A stretch of DNA of 64,000 nt. Source: Candidatus Fimenecus excrementigallinarum. Lineage in GTDB: Bacteria; Bacillota; Clostridia; Oscillospirales; Acutalibacteraceae. The stretch is from contig DVMW01000024.1 of the NCBI GenBank assembly GCA_018714805.1, positions 62,001-126,000 on the forward strand, in the 5' to 3' direction. The notes under the pieces are model-generated. The model made no database searches. It was not told the origin of the DNA and saw only the letters and a program-made list of their open reading frames with translations. Shown here piece by piece: positions 26,580-35,080 of the stretch (position 1 is the first letter of the stretch; every line of letters begins with the position of its first letter). A program made the position numbers and the translations under genes.

Positions 26580-26608
26580 TTGCAATCCGCGGCGGTTTTT
26601 TGTATACT
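26580..26608 (+). promoter_or_regulatory. Predicted promoter of the nitroreductase gene
   Basis: TTGCAA (26580-26585), 17 nt, TATACT (26603-26608), 42 nt before the ATG with AAGGAGAAAGG between. Confidence 0.65.
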
Positions 26609-26650
26609 AAGGACAGGTCCATTCTGTTCTGACGGAAAGGAGAAAGGGAC

Positions 26651-27187
26651 ATGGAATCTTTTTTGGAGCTGGAACGCCGCCGGCAAAGCTGCCGCCGGTA
26701 TGACCCGCGCGCGGTGGAGCCGGAAAAGCTGGAGGCGCTCGCCGAGGCGGTGCGGCTTTCCCCGTCGGCGTGCAATTCGCAGCCGTGGCGTGTGATTTTC
26801 GTGACCGGCGCGTCCGCCGCGCCCGTGCGCGCCGCCGTGCAGCCGGGCGGCAGCAACCCCTTTGCCGAGGGCTGTCCGGCGTTCGCGGTGCTCGTGGAAG
26901 AGCCGGCCGTCCTAAAGCCCGCCGTGGCCGAAAAATTCGGCAGCCAGGCGTTCGCCCAAATCGACCTCGGCATTGCGACGGCGCACTACTGCCTTGCCGC
27001 AACGGACTTGGGGCTTTCGACCTGCGTGCTCGGCATGATTGACGAGGCGGTGCTGCAAACGGCGCTCGGCGTGCCGCAGACGCACCGCATCCGCCTGGTG
27101 ATTGCGACGGGCTATGCCGAACGCGGCGCGGCCATCCGCGAAAAAACACGCAAGCCGCTTTCGGAAATCGCGGAATTCCGGTCGTGA
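26651..27187 (+). CDS. Nitroreductase-family flavoprotein
   Basis: A 178-aa nitroreductase. RRRQSCRRYDP at the start binds FMN phosphate, SPSACNSQPWR is the typical second motif, and LGLSTCVLGM with VIATGYAE lies near the end. It is a dimeric FMN enzyme reducing nitro compounds or quinones with NAD(P)H; the true substrate is unknown. The next gene begins inside its stop (GTGA). Confidence 0.92.
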   Translation: MESFLELERRRQSCRRYDPRAVEPEKLEALAEAVRLSPSACNSQPWRVIFVTGASAAPVRAAVQPGGSNPFAEGCPAFAVLVEEPAVLKPAVAEKFGSQAFAQIDLGIATAHYCLAATDLGLSTCVLGMIDEAVLQTALGVPQTHRIRLVIATGYAERGAAIREKTRKPLSEIAEFRS

Positions 27188-28713
27188 ACGCGCTGACCCC
27201 CATCCCGCTGTATGTTCTGCTCCTGTACGGGCTGTTTTTGGCCGCCTCTTACCGGTTTCGCTGGCACGAGCGCGCCTTTGACCCCCGTAAGCGCTCGCAC
27301 CGCGCCGCGGTTGCGGTCTGCGCGGCCCTGTGTCTGCTGCCCGCGGCGGCCGTTCTCTGCGCGCTGCCGCACGAAAATACCGCCTATCCCTTTTTGGGGC
27401 TTTTGGAAAACGAAAACGCCTACAACCAGCAGTTCGACGCGTTTTTGAAGGGGCAGCTTGCGCTCGACTTTCAGCCCGACGCGCGCATTCTGGCGCTGGA
27501 AAATCCATACATCTGGGACGCGCGCACCGAAACGGGCGCGTGGTACCCCTGGGACCGCGTGCTCTTTGACGGGCAGTATTATTCGTACTTCGGCGTCGCG
27601 CCGATTTTTACGGTCTATTTTCCCTGGTATTTTCTGACCGGCACGCTGCCCGCGCCTGCGACGGTCTGCTTCCTTTTGTGCGTCCCGGGCATTCTGGCCG
27701 GCGCCGCGCTGCTTGTTGTGCTCGTGCGCCGTTTTGTGCCGAACGCGTCCGTCGGGCTTGTGTGCCTCGGCGTGTTCGCCGTGTCGTTCGGCAGTCTTCA
27801 GTACATGGTGTCGGCTTCGGCGGATATGTATTACATCGCCGTGCAAAGCGGGCAGACGAATCTGCTGCTGTTTTTGCTGTTCGCCGTGCTCGGCGCCGCC
27901 CCCGGCAAAAAGACCGCGCGCCGCGCCGTCTGCCTGGCGCTTGCCGGCGTGTTTTTGGCGCTGACGGCGGCGTCGCGCCCCAATTTGCTGCTTTTCGCCG
28001 CGCTTACGGTCCCGCTGTTCCTCTCCATGCTGCGGGAAAAGGGCGTGCGCGTCGCCGGGCGGCTTGTAAAGCTGTTCAGCTTTGCAGTCCCGACTGTCTT
28101 GGGGGCGGCTTTGCTGATGGCGTACAACTACGCGCGCTTCGGCTCGGCGCTCGAATTCGGCGCGCAGTACCAGCTGACCGTCGCCGACGTTTCCACCTAT
28201 TCGGTTTCGCTGTCGCTTCTGCTGCCGGCGGTCTACTGCTATTTCCTGCAAATGCCCGCCGTACAGGGGGATTTCCCGTATTTGGCGCTGACCTATGAAC
28301 CGGTCGGGAGCTACGGCGGTTACCTGTATACGACCTGGATGATGGGGGCGTTTTCGCTGCCGTCGCTTACCGGGATTCTGCTTGCGCCGCTTGCGTACCG
28401 GCGCGGGCAGAAAAAAGACCTTGTAAAGCTGTTCACCTTTATACTTGCGGCGGTCTGCTGCTTCCTGCTCGCCTTTGTGGATATCTGCTTTGCGGGGGTC
28501 TGCGTTCGGTATTTGACCGACATCACCGCCGTCGCCGCCGTGTTTTCGACCGCGCTTTGGCTCGACCTCGATTCGCGCGCCGCGCCGCTGTCCGGCGGTA
28601 AACGCTTTGCGGTGTATGCGGCCGTTTCCGCGCTGCTGTTCGCGACCATACTCGTCGGGGCGCTGCTTATCTTTGAAAACGAGCGGCGGTATCTTTTGCA
28701 GCCGACCGTGTAA
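27184..28713 (+). CDS. Polytopic membrane protein, possible GT-C-type glycosyltransferase
   Basis: A 509-aa protein with about ten to twelve hydrophobic helices. A non-membrane segment after the second helix (about residues 60-130) holds many Tyr, Trp and Asp residues, including NPYIWDARTETGAWYPWDR. This layout resembles GT-C lipid-sugar-dependent glycosyltransferases, but I cannot place it in a named family. The GTG start overlaps the nitroreductase stop, so the two are translationally coupled. It ends at a strong terminator. Confidence 0.8.
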   Translation: MNALTPIPLYVLLLYGLFLAASYRFRWHERAFDPRKRSHRAAVAVCAALCLLPAAAVLCALPHENTAYPFLGLLENENAYNQQFDAFLKGQLALDFQPDARILALENPYIWDARTETGAWYPWDRVLFDGQYYSYFGVAPIFTVYFPWYFLTGTLPAPATVCFLLCVPGILAGAALLVVLVRRFVPNASVGLVCLGVFAVSFGSLQYMVSASADMYYIAVQSGQTNLLLFLLFAVLGAAPGKKTARRAVCLALAGVFLALTAASRPNLLLFAALTVPLFLSMLREKGVRVAGRLVKLFSFAVPTVLGAALLMAYNYARFGSALEFGAQYQLTVADVSTYSVSLSLLLPAVYCYFLQMPAVQGDFPYLALTYEPVGSYGGYLYTTWMMGAFSLPSLTGILLAPLAYRRGQKKDLVKLFTFILAAVCCFLLAFVDICFAGVCVRYLTDITAVAAVFSTALWLDLDSRAAPLSGGKRFAVYAAVSALLFATILVGALLIFENERRYLLQPTV

Positions 28714-28724
28714 AAAGTTCGACA

Positions 28725-28756
28725 AAAAACGCTCCGCTTTGCAGCGGAGCGTTTTT
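28725..28756. terminator. Bidirectional terminator
   Basis: AAAAACGCTCCGCT (28725-28738), a TTGC loop and AGCGGAGCGTTTTT (28743-28756) form a perfect 14-bp palindrome between convergent genes. Confidence 0.93.
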
Positions 28757-28776
28757 ATGTTCTGTTCGGTTCAAAT

Positions 28777-29745
28777 TTACTGCGTCGGCTGTTCGCTGAC
28801 GAATTCCGAGGCCTCTTTTTCGTCGAGCGGGACCCATTCGGGCTTTTGCACGATGATGCGCACCGCGTGCTTTAAGGTGGTCGCCTCCACCTCGGTCTGG
28901 TCGCCGCCGAACTCGCCGTCGAGCGTAAAGGGTGTGGGCGTGTCGAACATAAACTTGATATGCTTGCAGTGCCGGATGGTCACCAGCTTGTTTTCGGCGA
29001 CGCTTTTCTGCACCATGTCGTTGGCCAGCGCCAGGATTTCGGCGGGGTTTTTGAACATTTTCACGAGCACCAGCTCATGCAGCCCGTCGTCGAATTCCAC
29101 GCCCATGTTGTGCAGCACCGGCATCCCGCCGACGCCGTAGGAGTTGGACGCGGCGCCGTAGAAGTAGTCGCCCTCGAAAAATTCGCCGTCCGCCTCCACG
29201 CGCGCGTGGAAGGGCTTCATGTGGAAAAAGTCGTGCACCGCCTGCAAGTAGTAGGCGTTTTTGCCGAGCACGTTTTTCATTTTCTGGTTCGCGGAATAGG
29301 AAATGGCCGTAAAGTTGCCGAACGCCGCGACGTAGATGAAATATTCATCGCCGAATTTCCCGATGTCCACTGGCTTCGGCTCGCCGTTGATGATGGCCTC
29401 GACCGCCGCGTAGACGTCGGTCGGGATGTTCAGGGAATGGGCGAAGTCGTTGGTCGAGCCCATCGGCAGATAGCCGACGGGAATGTCCGTGCCCAGCTCC
29501 ACCACGCCGCAGATGGTCTCCTTCAGCGTGCCGTCGCCGCCGCAGCAGACCACGATGTCAAATTCCCGGCCGCGGGTGCGCACGACCTCATAGGCGTTTT
29601 TGTTGATTTGCGTGCAGCAGGCGGTCACGCTGTACCCGGCCTGGTCAAAGCGGTTGATGATGCGCATCATATACTGCTTCGCCATTTTTTTGCCGGAGAC
29701 GGGGTTGACCACCAGCAGCATTTTCTGTTTGCGTTCTTCCGCCAT
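28777..29745 (-). CDS. Diacylglycerol kinase-family lipid kinase (YegS/DgkB type)
   Basis: A 322-aa protein with the DAGK catalytic motifs NPVSGKK near the N-terminus, CCGGDGTLKE and LPMGSTNDFAHSL. These enzymes phosphorylate diacylglycerol or related lipids at the membrane surface. The ATG at 29745 fits the GAGGTG site; a GTG three codons upstream is the other possible start. It is 21 nt downstream of glyS on the same strand. Confidence 0.92.
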   Translation of the reverse strand: MAEERKQKMLLVVNPVSGKKMAKQYMMRIINRFDQAGYSVTACCTQINKNAYEVVRTRGREFDIVVCCGGDGTLKETICGVVELGTDIPVGYLPMGSTNDFAHSLNIPTDVYAAVEAIINGEPKPVDIGKFGDEYFIYVAAFGNFTAISYSANQKMKNVLGKNAYYLQAVHDFFHMKPFHARVEADGEFFEGDYFYGAASNSYGVGGMPVLHNMGVEFDDGLHELVLVKMFKNPAEILALANDMVQKSVAENKLVTIRHCKHIKFMFDTPTPFTLDGEFGGDQTEVEATTLKHAVRIIVQKPEWVPLDEKEASEFVSEQPTQ

Positions 29746-29766
29746 ATCGCTCACCTCGGGCCCCTG

Positions 29767-31149
29767 TTAAAACTGCAGCTTTTCGGCGATATAGGCCGAA
29801 AGGGAGTCGATGGGCAGACGGACCTGCTCCATCGTGTCGCGGTCGCGCACCGTGACGCAGCCGTCCGTGCTGCTTTCAAAGTCATAGGTGATGCAAAGCG
29901 GCGTGCCGATTTCATCCTCGCGGCGGTAACGCTTGCCGATAGAGCCGGTCTCGTCGTAATCGACCATGAATTCCTTTTGCAGGCGCTCGTAAACGGCCTG
30001 CGCTTCGGCGGAAAGCTTTTTGGAAAGCGGCAGCACCGCGGCCTTGTACGGCGCGACGACGGGGTTTAAGTGCAGCACCACGCGCGTGTCGTTCTTTTCG
30101 GCGTCGAGCACCTCCTCGTCGTAGGCCTCGCACAGCAGCGCAAGCACCGTCCGGTCGAGCCCGTAGGTCGATTCGATGATGTAGGGGATGTACCGCTCGT
30201 TCGTTTCGGGGTCGAGGTAGTCCATTTTCTGCCCGCTGTATTCCTGGTGGCGTTTCAGGTCGAAATCGGTGCGGTTGTGCGTGCCGTTGATTTCGCCCCA
30301 GCCGAAGGGGAACAGGAACTCAATGTCGCAGGCGGCCTTGGCGTAGTGCGCGAGCTTCTCGTGGTCGTGGAAGCGCAGATGGTCGGGCGCAATGCCCAAA
30401 TCCTCAAAATACCGCTTGCCGTAGGCCTTGAAGTACTCGTACAGCTCCGCGTCCGAGCCCTCCTTGCAGAAGGTCTGGAACTCCATCTGCTCAAATTCGA
30501 TGGTGCGGAAGGTGAAGTTGCCGGGCGTAATCTCGTTGCGGAACGCCTTGCCAATCTGCCCGATGGAAAACGGGAGCTTGGCGCGCATGGTGCGCTGGAC
30601 GTTGAGGTAGTTGACGTATTCGCCCTGCGCGTTTTCGGGACGCAGGTAAATGACGCTTTTCGCGTCGTTCGTAACGCCGCGGAACGTCTGGAACATCAGG
30701 TTGAATTCCCGAATCGGCGTGAAATTGTGCTTGCCGCAGTGCGGGCAGGGAATGGAATGCGCCTTGATGAACTCGAACATCTCGTCCTTCGTCATGCCGT
30801 CGGCGTGGGCGTTCGGGTCAAAGTCGTCAATCAGATTGTCGGCGCGGTGGCGCATTTTGCATTCCTTGCAGTCCAAAAGCGGGTCGGAAAAGCTCGCCAC
30901 ATGGCCGCTCGCCTCCCAGACGCGCGGGTGCATGAGGATGTCGGCGTCGACCTCATAGCTGTTTTTGCGTTCCTGGATAAAGCGCTTGCGCCAGGTGTCC
31001 TTCACGTTGTTTTTCATGCGCGCGCCCAAAGGACCGTAGTCCCAGGTGTTCGCCAGGCCGCCGTAAATTTCGCTGCCCGGGAAAATGAAGCCCCGGCTCT
31101 TGCACAGCGCAACAATTTTTTCCATCGTTTTTTCGGTATTGTTCAGCAT
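29767..31149 (-). CDS. glyQS: Glycyl-tRNA synthetase (single-chain class II)
   Basis: A 460-aa alpha2-type GlyRS, full length. GFIFPGSEIYGGLANTWDYGPLG at the N-terminus, GKAFRNEITPGNFTFRTIEFEQ (motif 2) and PYIIESTYGLDRTVLALL (motif 3) are present, followed by the anticodon-binding domain. It charges tRNA-Gly. Its leader has a strong promoter with a hairpin at the predicted transcription start; there is no room for a T-box between them. Confidence 0.97.
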   Translation of the reverse strand: MLNNTEKTMEKIVALCKSRGFIFPGSEIYGGLANTWDYGPLGARMKNNVKDTWRKRFIQERKNSYEVDADILMHPRVWEASGHVASFSDPLLDCKECKMRHRADNLIDDFDPNAHADGMTKDEMFEFIKAHSIPCPHCGKHNFTPIREFNLMFQTFRGVTNDAKSVIYLRPENAQGEYVNYLNVQRTMRAKLPFSIGQIGKAFRNEITPGNFTFRTIEFEQMEFQTFCKEGSDAELYEYFKAYGKRYFEDLGIAPDHLRFHDHEKLAHYAKAACDIEFLFPFGWGEINGTHNRTDFDLKRHQEYSGQKMDYLDPETNERYIPYIIESTYGLDRTVLALLCEAYDEEVLDAEKNDTRVVLHLNPVVAPYKAAVLPLSKKLSAEAQAVYERLQKEFMVDYDETGSIGKRYRREDEIGTPLCITYDFESSTDGCVTVRDRDTMEQVRLPIDSLSAYIAEKLQF

Positions 31150-31197
31150 AAAAACCGTCCTTTACCGCCTTCCGTCATGAAAGGCTTGTGTCTTGCC

Positions 31198-31260
31198 AAA
31201 AAAGCGCCGCTGTTCGTTGGCGGCGTCTTTCATTTTAGCCCATAACCGACACCCTGTCAA
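31198..31260 (-). promoter_or_regulatory. glyQS promoter with immediate leader hairpin
   Basis: On the minus strand TTGACA (31255-31260), 17 nt, TAAAAT (31232-31237). The expected start of transcription, near 31225, falls on the first base of a stem CGCCGC/GCGGCG (arms 31220-31225 and 31205-31210, loop 9 nt) followed by GCTTTTTTGG, a terminator-like shape about 50 nt before the ATG. Confidence 0.7.
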
Positions 31261-31314
31261 GGAGAATTCCAACATTTTGACAAGCCGGCGCACAGAAAAA
31301 CTGCAAAAAAAGGC

Positions 31315-31343
31315 TTGACTTTCTGCTGTCCGCGCTGTATAAT
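31315..31343 (+). promoter_or_regulatory. Promoter of tRNA-Gln
   Basis: TTGACT (31315-31320), 17 nt, TATAAT (31338-31343), 18 nt before the tRNA. Confidence 0.85.
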
Positions 31344-31361
31344 ACCACTTGCAATTCACAC

Positions 31362-31435
31362 AGCGGTATTGTGTAATGGTAGCACAGCGGACTCTGACTC
31401 CGTATGTAGAGGTTCGAATCCTTTTACCGCTGCCA
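31362..31435 (+). tRNA. tRNA-Gln (CUG)
   Basis: A 74-nt cloverleaf with acceptor AGCGGTA/TACCGCT, discriminator G and encoded CCA. The anticodon CTG is at 31394-31396 in the loop CTCTGAC, and the T-loop is TTCGAAT. Confidence 0.95.
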
Positions 31436-31475
31436 GAAACATCCCGAGGACACCGTCCTTGGGATGTTTCTTTTT
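31436..31475 (+). terminator. Terminator of tRNA-Gln
   Basis: GAAACATCCCGAGGAC and GTCCTTGGGATGTTTC form a 16-bp stem (one G-T pair), loop ACC, followed by TTTTT (31471-31475). Confidence 0.9.
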
Positions 31476-31880
31476 AGATAAAAAGGATTCGAACCTGGGA
31501 AGGTCTGCGCGGCAACAAAACAGTCCGGTGGACACGTCCGTGAGTTGTTTCAGTGCGGCAAAAAGTTGTCTGACAGTAGCAAGCTGTACCGCGCGACTTT
31601 ATTATAGGCGGCGCGTGCGCCGCCTCGGGGAACCCCCGGCGAGGTTTCCCCACCGAAAAACATCCCACCGGGATGTTTTTCGCCCCTCCTGCGCTATGAA
31701 AAGGCAGGTATTTCGCGTCCTGCGGGACGCGACGGGGGCGCCGCCCCTCGACCCCGCCGCCTTTTGTAAAAGGCGGGCGAAAACTTTTGTGTATTTTTCA
31801 TTCAAAAGAACCTTTTCAACAAACCGAAGCGTTTTGTTGGGCGCCCGTAGGACGTTTCTGTGTTCCTTTGTGTAAACGCT
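31476..31880. repeat. Non-coding run of inverted repeats after tRNA-Gln
   Basis: About 400 bases without a credible gene. It begins with AAAAGGATTCGAACCT (31481-31496), the exact reverse complement of 16 nt of the tRNA T-arm (31410-31425). Inverted repeats then follow one another: 31606-31625 (9-bp arms), 31627-31651, 31654-31682 (13-bp arms), 31713-31732 (8-bp arms), 31735-31747, and 31757-31776 (9-bp arms). The third repeats the CATCCC/GGGATG core of the tRNA terminator. It looks like a dispersed structured repeat rather than a gene. Confidence 0.6.
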
Positions 31881-31890
31881 TTGCCGCTGC

Positions 31891-33462
31891 TTAACCTTTT
31901 CTGTAAAACAGCGCGAACGACACGCCCGAGCAGGCGAGCGTCTGCCCGTCCCAGTCGGCGTTTTGCCGCAGCAGGCAGTCGTATGCTCCGTCCTTTAAAT
32001 ATTTTCGCATGGGCACGCGCACGGCGGCCCTGCGCGGCTGGAGGACGACCACCAGCGTGCCGTCGCGGCCTTTCCGCCGGTAAATAAAGGGATTGCCGTC
32101 CTTTTTATGGCCGGTGTGCAGCACCTGAAACGGCGCGTGCGCCCGCAGACAGTCGAAGCTGCGCTTGTAGTGCGCAAGCGTTTTGACCGTGTTGTAAGTG
32201 GAGTGCGGGTCCTGCGCCTCGGCGGCCACGGTGTAGGGCGAATCCGGCCCCTCGACCGGCAGGTTCAGTACGCCGTCGGTGGTGCTGAAGCCGTTGTTTT
32301 TCGTGTTGTCCCATTGCATGGGCGTGCGCGCGCCGGTGCGCTGGTAGCCGCCGTCCTTGCTTTTGAGCGGCTGGTAGCGCATCCCCAGCTCGTCGCCGTA
32401 ATAGATGAGCGGTACGCCCGGCAGCGTCATGTACGACGCCCACAGCACGCGAATCATGTCGTCGCTGCGCGAGCGCGACAGGCGGATGGTGTCGTGGTTG
32501 CCGAGGTGCAGGCTCTGATAGCCGCCGATTCGGTTGATTTTCCGCACCGCGTGCAGATAGGGGCCCAGGAACACGGAAAACAGCCGGCTTTGCTCGCTGA
32601 TATAGGTTCCCTCGTAAATGTGCGCGTCGTCGCGGTCGCTGCCGTTCGCCTTGGTGTACCCGAACGGGTAGTAAAACGCGAGGTCAAACCCGGCTTTGCC
32701 GATGGTCTTTTGCGGGTCGTTCCATTCCGGCAGGAAAACCGCGTCGGGGTAGCGCGCGTGCAGGTCGTCGAGCACCTCCCGCCAAAAGCGGATGTTCCCG
32801 CGGTAGCGGACGTCTCCCTTGACCATGTTGTGCGCCATGTCCACGCGGAAGCCCGCCGCGCCCATGTCGAGCCAGAAGGCGCAGACGTCCTTGAGCCGCT
32901 CGCGGTTCTGCAGGGCGGCGGGGGCGTCCATCGGCATCTGCCAGGATTTCGTCGGGCGGTAGTAGCCGTAGTTGAGCGCCGGCTGCGTCGCATAGTAGTT
33001 GACCTTATACATATGCGGCCGCTCGGAACGCCCGCAGATAAAGCGCGCCTCGCAGTGCTCCGCGTCCAAATTGTCCGACCAGATATACGCGTCTGTAAAC
33101 TCGTTGCGCTCCTCCTTGCAGGAGGCCGCAAACCACGGGTGCCGGTCGGAGGTGTGGCCCATGACAAGGTCGAGCAGCACGCGAATCCCCAAAGCCCTCG
33201 CCGTCTCAAACAGCCGCCGCAGGTCGTCGTTCGTGCCGAAGCGCGGGTCGACGCGGTAGTAGTCGGTGATGTCGTACCCGCCGTCTAAAAACGGCGAGCA
33301 GAAGCAGGGGTTGAGCCAGACGGCGTTGCAGCCGAGCTGTGCGACGTAGGGCAGCTTTTCGATAATGCCGGGGATGTCGCCGACGCCGTCGCCGTTCGAG
33401 TCGTAAAAGCTTGTCGGGTAAATTTCATAAAAGACGGCGGAATCCAGCCAGTCGCTGCGCAT
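31891..33462 (-). CDS. GH13-family alpha-glucosidase/amylase
   Basis: A 523-aa GH13 enzyme. The barrel motifs are complete: DLVMGHTSD (98-106), GFRVDMAHN with the nucleophile Asp208, FLPEWND with the acid/base Glu246, and LGNHDT with Asp324. GDGVGDIPGI near the N-terminus resembles oligo-1,6-glucosidase and trehalose synthase types. There is no signal peptide, so it acts on imported oligosaccharides. It starts 12 nt after the GH29-like gene behind AAAGGAGGG, so the two form an operon. Confidence 0.93.
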   Translation of the reverse strand: MRSDWLDSAVFYEIYPTSFYDSNGDGVGDIPGIIEKLPYVAQLGCNAVWLNPCFCSPFLDGGYDITDYYRVDPRFGTNDDLRRLFETARALGIRVLLDLVMGHTSDRHPWFAASCKEERNEFTDAYIWSDNLDAEHCEARFICGRSERPHMYKVNYYATQPALNYGYYRPTKSWQMPMDAPAALQNRERLKDVCAFWLDMGAAGFRVDMAHNMVKGDVRYRGNIRFWREVLDDLHARYPDAVFLPEWNDPQKTIGKAGFDLAFYYPFGYTKANGSDRDDAHIYEGTYISEQSRLFSVFLGPYLHAVRKINRIGGYQSLHLGNHDTIRLSRSRSDDMIRVLWASYMTLPGVPLIYYGDELGMRYQPLKSKDGGYQRTGARTPMQWDNTKNNGFSTTDGVLNLPVEGPDSPYTVAAEAQDPHSTYNTVKTLAHYKRSFDCLRAHAPFQVLHTGHKKDGNPFIYRRKGRDGTLVVVLQPRRAAVRVPMRKYLKDGAYDCLLRQNADWDGQTLACSGVSFALFYRKG

Positions 33463-33474
33463 AGGGACCCTCCT

Positions 33475-34794
33475 TTACCGGTCGCCGAAAAGTGCGAGCC
33501 GGAGTTTTTCTTTTGCGGAGAAATCGTCGGCGAACAGCGCGGAAAATTCCGAAATATCGGGGACGCCGGCGGTTTTCGTTACCGTCAGGCGCAGCGTGTC
33601 CGCCGCGGTGCGCGGGAAGAGGAAAATGCGCTTGTTGCCGATGCATTCGGCCGCAAGCGTGCGCCGCACCCTTCCGTCCGCAAGCAGGTCGACAGAAAAG
33701 GCGCGGACGGCGTGGCCGTTTTCCAGATTTTCGCGCAAAACAATGTGGTCGACCGGCGTTTTCTGCGGCAGGCGCAGCGTGAGCGTCCGCCCCTGCCCGG
33801 CGGTCGAGGCAAGGGGCTTTGCAAAGCGGCGGCGCACAAGCTCGCCGAAGCGTGCGAATTCCCGTGCGTCGCGGTCGGGCACAAGCCCGCGGTTGTCGAC
33901 GACCATACCCAAAAGCAGGTTGCAGTTGCGCCCGACGGATTTGTAGTACAGCTCTAAAAGCGCCTCCCCCGGAAGAACCAGCCGGTCCTCGCCCGCCTTC
34001 CAGAACCATTCGTTTCGCCGGTTGGGCGCGTCGCACTCCGCAGGCGCCCACCGCGCTCCGTCGGGGTCCCCCGCGCCGATGCTCTCGTCCTCGGCGGTGC
34101 CGTCAAACTGGCTGTCGCCGTTCGTCGCCGACCAGCAGTTGTAGGGCGCTGCGCCGCGTTCGTTACCGACCCAGCGGGTGTTGTTCGTCTTGCCCAGCGC
34201 CGACCCCTGAAAGCGCACGGCGTTCGGCTGATACTGTTCATAAATACCCTTTAAGTCCGGCCCGCCCTTTTCGGGCGGCAAAAGCCCGCCGTCGAACCAA
34301 ATCTCAAACAGGTCCCCGTACCGGCTCCAAAGCTCCCGCAGCTGCCTTTGCGTCAGCTCTGCGAACCGCTTCTGCGCTGCCGCGTCCCCGTTCGTAACGC
34401 GCCCGGGAACGTCCGCCTGCATCAGCGAGCTGCACGTGCAGTTGTAGTAAAACCCGGGCCTGAGCCCGTACTTTTTGCACGACGCGACGAACTGCGCCGC
34501 AATGTCGCCGCGGTAGGACGACTGCCGGACGGAATACGGCTCGGTCGGGAACAGGCAAAAGCCCGTGCCGTGCTTGACGACCAGAATGGCGTACCGCGCC
34601 CCCGCGCGCTTTGCGGTCTCGACCCACTGGTCGGTCTGCAGCGCCGTGGGGTTAAAAACGGACGCGTCCGGAAGCTGTCCCCAGCGCTTGCGGAAATCGA
34701 AATATTCGGGGGCAAACACGGGAATGTCGTAGTGGATGATGACCCCAACCTCCGCCTGCGCCCACAAAAGCTGCTGTTGCGTCGGCTTTGCCAT
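33475..34794 (-). CDS. GH29-like alpha-L-fucosidase with altered substrate motif
   Basis: A 439-aa GH29-family protein. The catalytic nucleophile motif EIWFDGG is intact (Asp168) and the early fucose-contacting histidine is present in IIHYD (His21). The usual KHHDGF motif reads KHGTGF (about 74-79), so the second histidine and the aspartate are missing. There is no signal peptide. The ATG at 34794 follows GGGGAGGCGG; the longer frame is rejected because this ribosome-binding site decides the start. TACAAT (34831-34836, minus) is the likely -10 box. It is paired with a GH13 gene; with fucI/fucA elsewhere, fucose release is plausible but the motif change leaves doubt. Confidence 0.83.
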   Translation of the reverse strand: MAKPTQQQLLWAQAEVGVIIHYDIPVFAPEYFDFRKRWGQLPDASVFNPTALQTDQWVETAKRAGARYAILVVKHGTGFCLFPTEPYSVRQSSYRGDIAAQFVASCKKYGLRPGFYYNCTCSSLMQADVPGRVTNGDAAAQKRFAELTQRQLRELWSRYGDLFEIWFDGGLLPPEKGGPDLKGIYEQYQPNAVRFQGSALGKTNNTRWVGNERGAAPYNCWSATNGDSQFDGTAEDESIGAGDPDGARWAPAECDAPNRRNEWFWKAGEDRLVLPGEALLELYYKSVGRNCNLLLGMVVDNRGLVPDRDAREFARFGELVRRRFAKPLASTAGQGRTLTLRLPQKTPVDHIVLRENLENGHAVRAFSVDLLADGRVRRTLAAECIGNKRIFLFPRTAADTLRLTVTKTAGVPDISEFSALFADDFSAKEKLRLALFGDR

Positions 34795-34863
34795 TTTGCC
34801 GCCTCCCCTTAAAGGTGTGCTTTCGCTTGTATTGTAGCACAGCCGGCGTCCGGCTTTCTGCAC

Positions 34864-35080
34864 GATTTTTGGCTGCGCGATTCGGTGAACCTTACCAAAA
34901 CCCGCGGCAAAACGGACAAAAAGGACCCTGCAAAAGACAGGGGAGCATAAAGAAGGATGGTCAAAATACGGACCATGCCAAGCAAACGGAAAACAAGCAG
35001 CCCTGTGCGAAGGGGTGCACCGTTTGCATAGCTTGCAGGCTGTATTTGCCTATGAAATGCTTCTGCGGGTAATTTTTCTC
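34864..35080. other. Intergenic DNA at the left edge of the TetR/ABC segment
   Basis: No credible gene is seen. The sequence is less GC-rich than its left neighbour. An inverted repeat GCAAACGG (34982-34989) / CCGTTTGC (35020-35027) lies in it. A minus-strand frame across 34809-35180 exists, but it overlaps the regulator promoter and has no ribosome-binding site. Confidence 0.4.

Noticed and set aside
27112..28725. A 537-aa minus-strand frame opposite the membrane protein
   Set aside because: Highly basic and repetitive in Arg/Gln/Gly, as expected opposite a hydrophobic GC-rich gene; the plus-strand frame has coherent membrane helices and coupling.
31315..31875. A 186-aa plus-strand frame over tRNA-Gln and the inverted-repeat run
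   Set aside because: It runs through the tRNA and its terminator and consists of structured repeat DNA. Frames of this kind are commonly mis-annotated as hypothetical proteins.
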